A stretch of DNA of 64,000 nt from Linnemannia hyalina (GCA_019671135.1 JAHRHY010000009.1:682001-746000), one strand, 5' to 3'; numbered from the stretch's first letter, positions 35,121-47,704 are shown. The notes: generated by a model from the letters alone, not told the origin. A program made the numbers and translations.

Positions 35121-37359
35121 ATGGCTCCAAATCGATCCAACTCGATGGACCGGCCGGGATCGGGCAACTGCTCGATCATGGAAGGTATGTCCATTTTCTT
35201 CTACTCGATGACTTTCCTCGTTTGCCCATTTTTTCCCCCCCTTTTTTTTTTCTTGCAAACAGGTGTTGTACTGAATCGCTTATTGTTCACCCTCTACGCC
35301 TTCCCCGTTCACTTCTTTCTTTTGGTGTTGAATGGATGACTCTTGGATGAGTAAATAAAAAAGAGTTGCTCAACCAACAACCCTTAGTACAAATGAGCAA
35401 TATCCAGGAGGGACATGGTGATGAAGGGTTATGTGACCAGTTTTGTTTTTAATGGCTGGCCAATGGGGTTGCGTGCACATTGAATCATGGGTAGCCTATC
35501 CGTCTCAGGAGCCAACCAACCATCAGCCAGTATTCCCACTAAATTCGCCATCAATTGTATGAATGAATAACATACACAACACATCCTGCTGCACGGATGA
35601 GCCATCGTTATACACAAATTTCGCCATCGCGCCCTCCACTTTCCTTCAGGGGAATCCCCTAACGCGCAGCCGCTCTGTTGCCACACACGCCTTTCGTTAG
35701 GCCCGTTTTATTTGTTATCTTCCCCTTCATCCCCAATGTCTCTCTTTGCAGACGTTGCTTCGTTCGTGTCCTAATTTGTCATCGATAGCAACGCCCACAT
35801 TTTCACCCTTGAGAGAGAGGGAATGGTGCAATCACACCTTCTCGATGAGTAGTTGGTGGACAAACTAACCCCAAACCCAACTCGTTTTGTTTCACCTCTC
35901 GGCAATAGTGTCCTTCAATATTCTCAATTGCACAGTCGGCTCAGGGATTCTTGCTCTGTCGTTCGCGATCAAGTAAGTTCCTTTTTTTTCTTTTTGATCT
36001 GCAAGGTCGACTAGGAGGGGGAAAAAGGGTCCTACGAAAGAGAAGAAGAAAAGGCAGAGGGAGAATGAAGGGCGAGGGAGGGAGAGTAGGGAGAGGGAAA
36101 AGGATGTACGGGTTTTGCCGCGATGCCGAGATTGAGATAAACGACTGCAGAGCAATTTACCCACGCTTCGGGATAATGCATGCACTTCGCATAGATTTTT
36201 GCATTTTCTACCCTCCGTCTCGACAAAAAACAGCAATGACATCTAACGACCCTCGCATCTCTTCGTTGAAACAAAATAGAGAGAGTGGGTTCGGATTGGG
36301 CATTGTACTCTCAGTGGCAGTGGCGATATTGACCTGGTTCGCACTCTACATCCTGATCATATCTGGAAAGAAGATCAACGTCTACAAGTACGCGATTCTG
36401 TGCGAGGCGACAATGGGCAGGTTTGGATTCTACCTGCTCAACAGTGTCATCTTCTTCCAGACAGCGGGAGCCTGTATCACCTACATGATCGTCATTGGCG
36501 ATACTATTCCTGTTGTTCTTGATATCCTGGGCTTTGAGGTCTCGAGGCGATGGATCATCTTTGTCTCTTCGCTTCTCTTTGTAAGTTTTATGATCCCCTT
36601 TCACGGCTTTTTTTTTGACAGACGCTATTTTGAGAGTTCTTGTTAGCATTGACTGCAGGGTCTGGAATGCATGATAAACAACTCTTCGCATACGCATGCG
36701 CGTACAGAAATGCAAAAGGACACATAACCATCTAACACGTCTCATTCCCTCCCCTTGTGACACCCAAAAAAAACTTGTAGATCCTCCCATTGCTATTTTA
36801 CAGATCGATCGGATCTTTGGCAAGGGTATCGATGGTCTCAGTCATGACCCTTCCCCCAATCCTGTTCGCCGTCGCCGTTCGAGGCATGTACTATGCCCCC
36901 GAACATAAGCGGTCGTATGACTTTGTCGGTAAAAATGTCTTCCCCGCCATCGGCGTCATGGCCTTTGCCATGCTCTCCACTCAGGTACGCATTCCGGATC
37001 TTCATCAACAAAACATTGCCTCGCACGAGCGGAGATCATCAGCACGGAAGAGCACAAAAGAAACGTTGAACTGACTTTTTTTTTTTTACCTCTTGTTCTT
37101 TTGTTATTATTAATAGACGGCATTTTTGAACTTTACGACGATGGCACAGCCGACACGCAAGGCATGGGGTCAGGCGACAGGAATTGCAGTCTCGCTCTCG
37201 TGGTTGATCTCTTTTGTGTTTGCCATCATTGGATTCGTGTCTTTTGGCGAGGACGTCCAACCCAACATCTTCAACTCTTTCCCCCTGACTGATGGGCTTA
37301 TCAACTTTGGACGTGGGCTTCTGGGCTTTTCCATGTTCTTGACCTTCCCCCAGGCTGTA

Positions 37360-37397
<38 letters not shown>

Positions 37398-38246
37398 CAA
37401 CTTCTGAGTTAGGGCTAAAGCGACTTCAAGATATCGTTCTAATGAAGATATTATCGTTTTTTTTTTTTTTTTCTTTCATGACAATAGTTTTACCCGGCAC
37501 GCGCAGCATTGCACAAAGTCCTAGGCCACGAAGACAACCACATTATCCCCACCGACAATGAACACTTCTACACCACCCTGGCACTCTTCTTCCCCATCCT
37601 CGTCTGTGGTGTCTTTATTGCAGACCTCGGACTCCTCTACCAGCTGATTGGAGGATTCTGTTCGACCTTCCTCGCCTACATTATTCCTGGCGCGTGCTAC
37701 TTCTTGATCTTTTGGAGGAAGGATCCTTCGAGCTTGAGGAGGCTTTCGAAACCCCCTTCCTCGAGTGATTCTCTGGAGAGCGAGGCTGGTGGGGCAGGAG
37801 AGCATGGACGCGAGTCGCGGTATGAGGATGGTGATGTCGACTCGTTGGAGAATATTGAGGAGGATGGCAACAATGATGAGGATGAGGAAGAAAGGATCTT
37901 GAAACAAAAGTTGGCTCAGGATAAAAAGTCAGAGCTCGGTTTGGAGGAGGAAGGAAGGAATATTGCCCGTCAACATCGTCCTACACTCACAAACGACAGC
38001 GCGACAGCTTCGACACCCATCCTGGACAGGCACCAATTGAACTACGGGTCTACTGGCGCGTCTGAATACTCTTCATCCGACCTCCAAAGTACCAACTACG
38101 CGACCATCAGTAGGAGGGAGAGTGCGGGTGAACGCAAGACAGAGTTGTGGTTGGATGTTGGAGCGGGGATCTTGTTGGTCTTTGGGGTGTTTGTGATGAT
38201 CATCTCAACTACCATAACCCTCAAGAAGATGGCTGGCTATATGTAA
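35121..38246 (+). CDS. AVT-type (SLC38/AAAP family) vacuolar amino acid transporter
   Basis: Exons 35121-35184, 35909-35972, 36280-36580, 36781-36984, 37117-37356 and 37488-38246 give 543 aa with consistent phases. After a short hydrophilic N-terminus the first membrane helix carries the family signature ('FNILNCTVGSGILALSFAIK'; compare N-x-x-x-G-S-G-I-L in AAAP transporters). About ten more hydrophobic segments follow. An acidic, Ser/Glu-rich loop of roughly 140 residues comes before the last helix, ending 'TTITLKKMAGYM'. AVT5/6- and SLC38-type carriers move neutral or acidic amino acids across the vacuolar or plasma membrane with protons. Introns 1 (724 nt) and 2 (307 nt) are much longer than the rest. 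Intron 1 contains the palindrome AGGGGAATCCCCT (35648-35660), two opposed STRE-like cores. Intron 5 contains a 36-T run. The subfamily is not resolved. Confidence 0.84.
37362..37397. repeat. Homopolymer T36 in intron 5 of the AVT gene
   Basis: Thirty-six consecutive T directly after the GTAAG donor; a second run of 16 T lies near 37457. Such runs are error-prone in sequencing, so the length is uncertain. Confidence 0.9.
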
Positions 38247-38354
38247 AGCCCCCCCACATTGTACAATCGTGATATCCCTTGTAGTCTTTTGTGTAAATAC
38301 ATACCTAATTTATTTTCTATTTACCTTCAATACTTGAATGAAAAGAGGAGGTTT

Positions 38355-41300
38355 TTACTCCTCAGAGGCAATGTTGTAGCCAGTAGAGGCCAAGTTAGCC
38401 TCCAACTGCTTCAAGATAATAGGATAAACATCCAAATACGCCTTATCGCCCACAATACAATCCAAATGACCATACCCAGGGATGAGCTCGCGCCTGTAAA
38501 TACTCTTGTAGTCATAGGTCATGTTGGTCATCGGCAAATTGGTGTTCCTCAACTCCTCAATAGTCTTCAACGTCGCCTCGGGAATGAAAACCTGGTTCTT
38601 GGCACCATGGATCAGCAACACAGGAACATTCTCCAACCGTTTCAAGTTCTCGGGCGTGCTCAGATCCTGACCCTCAACATTGGTAAGAGTCTGCTTCTTG
38701 GCCCAGCCCATGACGAGAGTCTTGAGAGACTCCATGTTGATGGATCCAAGGATCTCCTCGAGGTTGTCGTGGATGTTCTTGGAGAGCTTGTCGTGTTCCC
38801 AGAGGAGGCCGAAACAGAATGAGGCTCGGTGGCAGATGGCGTTGTTGCAGTACTCCTGGACGGGCATGGGCATGAACCGGAGGGCGTTGTCGATGGCTCG
38901 GTCGAGGAGGGTGACCTTCTTGGGAGTGTTGAGGCCATGGGCGTCCTTTTGTTCCTCCAACGACGCCGAAGGGGAGTGGGTAACACAATCAAACTCGTCC
39001 TGGCCAAGGACCTTCTCAAAGAGAGGGACCAACTGGAGAGACTGCTTGATACGATCAGCGGTCGAGCTGATGGGGCGGTTAGCGACTTGGGACGAGACGA
39101 TAGCTCCAACACCGTCAATGTCGCCGTTCAAGAGACCAGCCCAGAGGGTGAGGGATCCGACACAGTGGGCAACGACCTGGATGTTCTTGACACCGGTCTC
39201 ATTGAGGATAATTTTGATTGCGGCGGCGTGGTCGAGTGCTCCACCGTAGATGTTGGATTGACGACGGTGGTCCTCGACGAGGATGGAGCAGCGCCAGTCG
39301 GACAGCCAGACGTCGTAGTCGTGGGCGAGGAGGTAGTCGCACAGGTTGTGGGGGATCAACTCTGTCGAGAAAATCTCTGAGCTGACCGATGCACCGTGCA
39401 GCTACGTGAAACACACATCAGATCAGGGACCCCAGTCGAAAAATTAGGTTTTCTGGAACCCTGAAACACATCGCTAATTAATAATTCATGTCTGATAATA
39501 TGTCAGTGATCAGAACTTACCAGAAGGACGGGTCCCTTCTTGCCCTTATAGCGGGTCAAACGGGTCTTGAAGCCATCGGAGGAGAGGACATCAAAGACAG
39601 TCTTCTGGGGACGCTGACGAGGGTACGCCTTGCGCTTGTGCGAGTCCTCGGGGTACTTGAGCTCGTTCAAGAAGGGCAAGTAAGTCTTGACCGTTGCGCT
39701 AATCGTCGACACCCCAAACTCCGTGATCGCCTTGATGTTGTCCGTCAGGCTGTTGCTATCGCCCTATTTTTGTTATTCACAACACAATATTCAAGTGAAA
39801 AGTGAGTTAGTCGACATGCCCTCTTGCTTGGGGAAAGGGAAACAACAATACAACTCAACATGGACGTGGACATGGATAATACAGCAAAGACGTACGCGGA
39901 AAGAAGAGATTTGGGTGAAGAAGTCGTCGTCGTGCTCTCCAAGCTTGCCGCGTCCAAAGACGGTCTCGACACCGTCCTCAATCTTGAACACAGTCACCAG
40001 AATCTTGGCAGGCTTGATCCAGCCCTCGAGGACATGGCCCGAAGTAATAGGCTTGCGACCCTCGAATCGGTAGCGCTCACCCGAGGTGCAAAGCAAAATC
40101 ATCTTGTAAAGGATCGCACATTCATCCGCAGGGTCATCCTCGGTTCCGGTGAAGATGGTAAAGACACCGCTCTCGATCATCATGGGCTCGTCCGACAGGG
40201 CGCGGCACGAGACGGTTCCGACAATTCTGGCAGGGTGATCAGTGTGCTTCAAGAACTCTCCAATGGGACCCGTCGAGAGAGTCAAGATGACGTTCATGGT
40301 CGAGCCCGAGGAACGAGCCTGGTTGTCGGCAGTCTCAAAGTCCTCAGTCAGGATGACGGTCGAGAGATGACCCTTCAACAACTCTGTGAAGGAAACACCG
40401 GTCTTCTTCTTGGCCTCAGCAGCGGCCTTCTTGATCTCGGCCCTGCCAGGTTTGTCGGATGAGCTCTTGTTACCACCCCATGATGAGAAGACAGAGGGCA
40501 AGACCCTGTTGGGGGTCGCCTCATTCTCGCCCGAGGAGCTGCCACTGCTGTTGCTACTGTCGCTAGGGAAGGGTTCTGCAACAATCAAACCACGGACATC
40601 TCCGCCAATGTCAGCAACCTCGTTGAGGGAGTTCTTCTTGAGCGACTGAGCCAAGGCATACGCCACAGGGTTGGCCTCCGCCTCGTTGTAAGCGATAGGG
40701 AACTGAGGGGTCTTGAAGTCGAGGGGGACCAAGGTGGGGGCGTACTTGATGGTCAAACCGTGATCGCGAGCCAAAAGGGCACAGGCGCGCTCGGCAAGGG
40801 CAGAGATGGTCAAGAAGGGGTTGACTCCCAACGATATGGGCATAACAGCACCATCCATGACATAAATTCCTTCATAGACCTCCTCGCCCTGACCAGTGAA
40901 GAGCTGACCCTTGTGGTTGATTGCACCTTCGGCTCCATTGCGTCCAAAACTGGCGCCTCCAATGGGGTGAACAGTAACAACAGCCTCGTCCGTCGCAGCA
41001 GTCAGAGGGTCACGAACATAGGTACCCCGAACAGCCGCAGCCAGAGGCTCCAAGAGCCCATCCAAGCGCGAGAAGTCACGGCTGGATCCAATACCAGGCC
41101 AGTCAATACGGATACGATCATCCCTCAACGCCAACTCTCCACGAGCTTCGTCGTGCGACATAACCAAGAAGGTTTGGGTGTTGGCCATCGCGCCGCGGTA
41201 GACACCAGCAACATACGACGACAGCTCACGGGCGTTCCTGTGAATCTTTTCCTGGAAGGTGAGGTTTTCCGCCGTCTTGAGCGACTTGCTGGAGTGCTCG

Positions 41301-42961
41301 CTCATGACCTGGTAGATCGTGCGGAGGAACAAGGCAGCCTGGGAGGGGATCGCTCCTTCCTCGACAACGTAGCCGTCCATGACATTGGGGGTATCGCGGT
41401 AGTCGATCAAGCCGGTGATGACGGGGCCAACGCCATGCTTAAAATCCTTGGGGTCCTCGTCTCCCATCGAGACTCCGTTCACCAATGTCTCGCCGTTGTA
41501 TGAGAATGCGAGGAACTACATTGCATAAAGGAGCATAGAGAAGAATGCGAGAATGTTAAGAGTCCGTCTGCATGTTTCTCATTATCGGCGGTCATAATCA
41601 CATGCGGACAATGCAGATAATGCGAGAGCAATATTATTTTTTTGCAAGTGGGTTGGGGTGGCGCAAAGACCCTTCCATTCCCATTCCTTCAGCCATGTAA
41701 GCGCAACCCATGTTATTTTTCGTGGTTCAAAAATAACCCAGGAACAACATAAGGACATTTTTTTTTCCCACAATGAAATCACATTTTGTTACTTACATCG
41801 CCGTTTCCACTGAAATGCTTGCCCAACTGGTCAGAGGTCTTGAGTCCACACTTGGCCGAACGCAACAATACCTCAGTAGTGCCCAGAGCACCAGCACCCA
41901 AGACAACAATGTCGGCGGTGATAAACATGGGCGCAATGTTGGCACCGTGCTCATGCAAGAAGACGGCACGGCTGTCATCCTGCCACTCAAAGTAGACCAC
42001 GTAGGGTCCGGGTTGGTGGGATTTCTTCTTGGCCTTCTCGACGCGGACAACGTTGCAGGAGGTATAGATCTCGGCACCGTGGTTCCAGGCGTCGGGGATG
42101 TAGTTGAGGAGAGTGGTGTTTTTGCTCCAGTCGTTGATTCCTGTGGTATCGTTGCCGGTGAGGGTGCTGGCCTTTTGGTGGACTCCAGCGGGGTTGAGTT
42201 CGTCCTTGAAGTGGACGGTGATGGGTGGGCGGACAAATTTGTCGTGGGCGCCTGCACCCTTGGCCTGAGCCTCGAGAGTGGCGAGTTTGGGGAGGACGGG
42301 CCAGTCTTCGGGGTAAGGAGTAGGCTGGAGCATGTCGATGGCGTGCTGGAAGGATTGCTCGAGAAGTTCCTTGTCCTGAGTGATCTCTTCGGGCCAGGCC
42401 TTGTCGTTCCAGAGACGGGGCTCTGGCCTCAAGGCCGTGTTGGCATTCAACAGCGATGTTCCTCCCAAGCTAGGTAAGTTATCGTGTTAAAGAGACATGG
42501 CGGAAGTGTCAATTCTAATAGTCTTTTTTTTTTTGGTGGCAAACAAGAAAGCAAAACAAGCAACGCTGACTGGCCGTGTCTCATTCAATCCAATCAATCA
42601 ACAGACATTGGTATATTACTCTCATGGTCCCTGAGAACAAGAGAACTTACCCGCAAGCAACAAAGGCCCACTGGTCCTTATTCTTATGGATCTCATAAAG
42701 ACCCGTCCGCTTGCCCTCATGGCCATGCTCGCCATTGAACTGCACTTCCATCGCCGCCTCCAAAGTATCCTCGGGGTACTCGCCAGGCCAACGTTCCTCG
42801 CCTCGCTCAAGGATGCAGACGCGCTTGCCCATACGGGCCAGACGGGAAGCTGCAATCGCTGCTCCGTATCCTGAACCGACCACAATCGCATCGTAGTGTG
42901 ACTTGAGCTGTGTTAAGGGAGAGCTCAAGCGGGGGAGACTTATCTTGTCCTTGTGACCCAT
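38355..42961 (-). CDS. GMC oxidoreductase (cholesterol-oxidase-like) fused to alpha/beta hydrolase
   Basis: Minus-strand exons 42961-42651, 42469-41797, 41515-39896, 39763-39521 and 39401-38355 total 3894 nt, 1297 aa, with all phases matching. Part 1 (about 1-600) is an FAD-dependent GMC oxidase: dinucleotide motif G29-S-G31-Y-G33 followed by 'RVCILERGEERWPGEYP', 'CGLGGTSLLNANT', 'VVLGAGALGTTEVLL', and the active-site pair candidates His in 'VTVHPIGGASFG' and Asn in 'GVNPFLTISALAE'. This is closest in style to cholesterol/steroid oxidases. A beta-rich linker (about 670-870; 'FTGTEDDPADECAILYKM') is unrecognised. Part 2 (about 930-1297) is an acid-lipase-like alpha/beta hydrolase ('VLLLHGASVSS', 'YDVWLSDWR', 'GYGHLDCIVGD' with His 1261). 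Its nucleophile elbow reads A-H-C1029-V-G with Cys instead of Ser. It probably acts on sterols or their esters. Stop codons of this gene and AVT lie 108 bp apart. Confidence 0.85.
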
Positions 42962-43922
42962 GGTGCTTTGACGGATTGGTGTAATGTGAGAAGAAAGAAA
43001 AAAAAAAAAAAAGAAAGATGAGAGGTGTTACAAGAGGGGAATGAGACTACTAGAAAAGAAAAAAAAGAGAGGAGCAAGGATGGAGGAGAGGATGTAAAAG
43101 GATGAGAATGAAAAAGAAAAAGAAGAAAGAGTTAAAACGGAAGGCGGGGGGTGTACTTTTAGTGTTTTTCAGCTGTGGTCTAGAATAACAGCGAACGGGA
43201 AGAGCGGAGCAAAACCATCGACAGCCAGGCACTTCCACCCAGAAGCTAGAAATAACATTTGGGCTCGACCAAGCCCAAAAGGAAAAAAAGAACAAAACAT
43301 ACTGCCTTGCTTTTTTGCTCACGTAAACCATCATGGCGCACGCACGTTGTTTCGTTGTTTGCGCCTTAAGAAACATAGGGGAGGGAAGGAGACGGGCCAC
43401 CTTCCGGTTCAGCCCCGACTCTCTCTCACTCTTCTCCTTGCGGTCAATGGCTCACCTTTTTTTCTTTACTTTTCTTCCATTCATGCATCGAAACAAGGTC
43501 AAGCAAAGCATACCATGCGCCGTTTTGACATCGACTTTTTGCACTGGGAAGAACAGCGACGTTGAAAAGGTACATCGGGCAAAATGTCATTCTCCCGAGG
43601 AGAAATCAAACTGTCTGGACAATTCCAAGCGGTTCGCATGTGAACAAACAAAAATATAGGGTCGAATGATCCCCATTCATCCTCGGCTGTTCACCAAAAA
43701 CCATCCAGTCGAAGCAAGCAGTGCAGTGCACAGGCAGTATTTTATCTCCGCACAACAGCCTCCTCCTCCTCCTCACTTTGTCATTTCAATTAACTTGTGT
43801 AGACCAATGGCCACCAAAGTGGTTCTTTTATCAAGCGAGTAGTACTACTAAATACATTTTCTAGATTTCTTTCTCATGAATGCATTATGCAAAGTGATAA
43901 GGAATATGCTGAGAGAACAAAA
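42962..43922. other. Intergenic: GMC fusion promoter and MscS 3' flank
   Basis: 0.96 kb. 42985-43135 is almost all purine on the plus strand, so polypyrimidine upstream of the GMC start on its strand. CTCCTCCTCCTC repeat near 43760. No supported gene. Confidence 0.5.
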
Positions 43923-46729
43923 TTACTCGCCCTGTGGGCGGCTGATGGTTTTCCGCTTGTAGAGACGCGCAACCTCATCAGGAGAATAATTTTTCATGGG
44001 CGAGTTGGAGCCAAGTGTATCATTGTCGGTATGGCCCGCCGTCGATTCGTGCATCTCGCGGGTCACAACTTCCAAGCGCTGAGGCAAGGCGAAGTACTTG
44101 ATGCCAATGTCCTCCACTGCTTCCTTCAACGCGAAGTTGAACTATTAGAACGAAAAAAAAACAACAATATTGGAGTCAGTAATCAAAAGTAACTTACAGC
44201 CGGCAGTAATGCATTGACCTCATTTTTTTTTGTTCTCCTCCCTGAATCACTTCTTGCTTACCTTGGTTCTCCGGGCCCAGCGACGGCCCGAATCTTGCCA
44301 GTTGCCCTTGTGCTCGATGACCATGCTGATCTTGAGCTTGACGTCCATCTCTTGAATCTGGATCTCCATATCGGGCAAGAACTCCTTGCTCTCCTTCGCC
44401 AAATAGTCTCGCATCCTGGCACGGAGCTCCAAAATCTTGTTCTGCGGCGTGTAACAGTCGACATTGAGAACTATCGTAGATACAACAAGGATAGAAAACA
44501 AGGTCAATACGTTTTTCTAGAAGTCACAAAGTAATGCGAACAACAGACAGAGTGGATAACTTACCAATCTTCTCGGACATGTTGGGTGAGCGACGGACGT
44601 TATGGATGGGCTTCTGGCTGAGGACGTTGTTGGGATAGTACATGCGCTTTCCGTCCCAGGTGACAAACATGGTGCTGTTGAGGCCCACTTCACGAACATA
44701 CATGTCGTTACCGTCAATGTTGCACAAATCACCCGAGTCGTAAGGGTGCTATATGTGAGAGCAAAACAGAAACAGTAAAGAGTAAGTAGGCATGATTTAT
44801 GCGAACTGTCAGGCGTTCATACTTCAGTGAATCATAGAGACGTACGGTGATGAACAAGAAGACAATGTTCTCGAAGAGGGTTTTGAGCGAGTTTCCAAAG
44901 ACAAAACTGAGGGCGACGAGGAAGGAACCGATGGAGAGCATGTTCTGGACGACACTGGTACCAAAGATTGATAGGATGATCAACAGCCAGACCACAGTGA
45001 CAATGGTCAAAAAGATAATGTCCAACTTGCCGACGGCCTGTGAGAGATCCCTCAGGGACGTGTGTAGATCCTTGCGCTCCTTGTAAATATAAAAGATCTT
45101 CTCCTTGATTTCCCGCTTCGAGATGTCGCCGTTGCCGTCCTTGTCGAAAATCGAAAACGCCTCCTGAGAAGCCTCCTCGGTGTCAAAGTAGGGGTAAAAG
45201 TCCTGAACCACCAGCTCGTCGCCGTTGCCTTGCAAGTTGTAGAAGAGCGTCTTGGCCAGTCGCTTGGCGTTGTGGGTCGAGTTGATGTCCTTGGTGGGTA
45301 TGTTGTCAGCCATGGCAATTCCTTGGAGAGTTCGGTTGATGCCCTTGAAGATGTCGTTGGGTTTGACGCCCTTGCTGTCGCGTTGATTCTTGCGCTGCTG
45401 AGGAGCAATCCCCATCGATGCGCGGCCTGAGTACTCCGTTGGGGTGGAGAGGGGTGTGGTGGTGATAGAGGAAGGTTCGGTCAAGTGGACAGCATCGCCG
45501 TTGCCGTTGTCAAGACTGTGAGAGCGAGAAGCTTGGCGTGAGCGGTATCCTGCACCAAAGGCCATGGCAAAGTCTCCATTCTCAGCAGTGCTGTTCCTGC
45601 TGTGGGTAGGCCGGATCTTTTTGTTGATCTTCTTGGATGTTCCCAGGCGGTCGAGAACTTGGAGCGCGTACTTGTTTTCCTTGATACGTTCAGCATAGGC
45701 AGTCTGGTGGAAATTTTTCGAGATGATCTGGAGGAGGACCTTCTCGACAAAAATTAGGCCGAAACCAGCGACGAACGCGCAGAGGACTTTGATGAGAATA
45801 GGCTGCCAACTCGCCTTTTGCTTGATGATAGGATGGATGATGGTAGAGAGGATAGCAAAGGAACCGGTGGCCCAACAGGAAGCAAAGAGCCACTTCAGGT
45901 ACTTCTTGGTGCCGACGAAGATCAACAGGCGCGACTTGACAGTCTCGAGTTTGTTGCTGGCGACAAGGGATGTCAGACGGACAATGACAACAGGGATGAT
46001 GTCGACGCCCCAGTTGGTGACACAGACGACGCACCACATAACTGCCAGCCAGGTAAAGACGAGCACAATGGAGTCTCTGCGGATCTTCTCCGTGTCATAT
46101 TGGTTCATGGCGTCTGAACCGTCAGGCTCATCGGGCTTATCGACGACCTTCAAGAATATCCTGGTCAAGATGGCAGGGAGTGCGACAATCGGCGCAACGA
46201 GCAGCATGAGGATGAGCATGCGCAAGAAAGGCGAGAGTCGTCTCCACTTGGATCGTGACCTGTCTTTCTTTCGATTCTGGACCTGGCCATGGTCATCAAT
46301 GTTGATATCTTCGTCCCAGTCAAAGTCCTCCTCGTCGCTATTCATGGCCTGTCTGGGCGGCGTAAAGTCCCTCTCGATGGCCTCGTCCTGCTTGAGAATC
46401 CGCTCGATCTCGATCATGGTCGACGTTGGGTGACTAGAAGCGGTCGAGTAGCTCCTGTTGCGGGTATCTTGGTTGGGAATGTGTCCGCACTTGGTGCTGG
46501 TGGGACTACTGCTGTTGCTGTTGCTGAAGGGGTTGATTAAGGAGGGACGAGTGGGTGTGGGTGTGGAGTAAGGGTGGAGCTGTGCGGGGTAGATAGGACC
46601 TTCTGCTGGAGGGAATACCATCGGAGGGCCTCCTGAGGGGTCGTTGGGTGTGCTTGGCGTGAATGTCATGGTCAATGGGATGTCTAGGGTAGAAGGTCGT
46701 TGACCGTTAGCACGAGCTGATTTTCCCAT
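43923..46729 (-). CDS. MscS-family mechanosensitive channel with EF-hand (Msy1/Msy2-like)
   Basis: Minus-strand exons 46729-44846, 44748-44565, 44470-44262 and 44141-43923 give 831 aa. The N-terminal 170 residues are disordered. Several transmembrane segments follow ('FLRMLILMLLVAPIVALPAI', 'IVLVFTWLAVMWCVVCVTNW'). Near residues 520-540 lies one canonical EF-hand loop D-K-D-G-N-G-D-I-S-K-R-E. The MscS pore helix and beta domain come next ('NMLSIGSFLVALSFVFGNSL', 'HPYDSGDLCNIDGNDMYVRE'). Fission yeast Msy1/Msy2 have this same architecture, sit in ER membranes and limit Ca2+ rise and swelling in hypo-osmotic shock. The ATG at 46729 (MGKSARAN) has only a short, weak upstream extension. The tail is basic and hydrophilic. 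Confidence 0.88.
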
Positions 46730-47684
46730 GGTTTCGAATTTAGTTCGCCCACACAAGAAAAATAAGCGTTACGAAGGAGGGGGGCAGGGCAGGAAAGTTG
46801 TGGAGAAGGGTGTGTGTTGGTGGTACAGAACGATGAGTGGTATGAGAGATAGTCAAGTTGCTGGTGCAGGAGATGAGATAGCCAATCCTCTTCTCGTCAG
46901 AGTCTCCATTCAGATATATGTCGACCAAGACAGGAGTGAAGAAAGTGCCTGTAAAAGACTCTTGATGGAAAGGGAAAGGGAAGAAAAAAACAGAGAGTGT
47001 AGATAAATAATAAACATACAGCGAATCGAAACTGAGCGGGAATGGACGAAGTAGGGAGGGAAGGTAAGGAAAGAAATAAAGACAAAAACGACCGGTGGAG
47101 TGTCCAGTAAGGTACAACGGGGATAATGTATGACGGGGCAAGTGCCAAAGTGCAGAGGATCCAGTGCACACTGGAATCAATAAAAGTAGATCTCCATTCA
47201 TGACATGGCATTCTCTGTTATCGTTGTTTGTTGAAGTGCTCCTTGCAGGAGGAATGTTGCACAAAGGAGAAGCACACACAAGTGTAGCCTGTTCTAACGT
47301 GCGAAGGGCTAACGGGAAAGATCGAGAGGGAGAAGAAAAATCCTGTCTGCTGAGAGAAAAAAAGATGTTTGATAATTACCTGCGGAGACGTCGATGTTGG
47401 GGTTGTCGATACTGGATTCTTTCCCCGCCTGGCCGTCCTTTTGTCTCTTGAACTTCATTTTATGCATATATGTGGGCTGTGCGTTGAAGAAGAGAACAAT
47501 TGGTTTGTGTTGGATATTCTGTGATGGTTGGGGCTTGTTGGGTACAGTCCAGGGGTATGTGTGTTGAAAGGCTGAAGGAGATCAAGTGAAGAAGTGAGGG
47601 GGGTAGGGTTGTCTTCGATGGATATGGATCAAAATTGTGAGGGGAGAATGAGAGTGACGATGAAGAGTGAAGGGTTAAAGAGAA

Positions 47685-47704
47685 AGAGAGAGAGAGAGAG
47701 AGAG
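47685..47704. repeat. (AG)10 microsatellite
   Basis: Uninterrupted AG dinucleotides inside a longer GA-rich stretch (about 47590-47780). Confidence 0.9.

Noticed and set aside
39488..42477. Several plus-strand ORFs of 100-247 codons opposite the GMC fusion
   Set aside because: Antisense shadows of the long, well-supported minus-strand exons.
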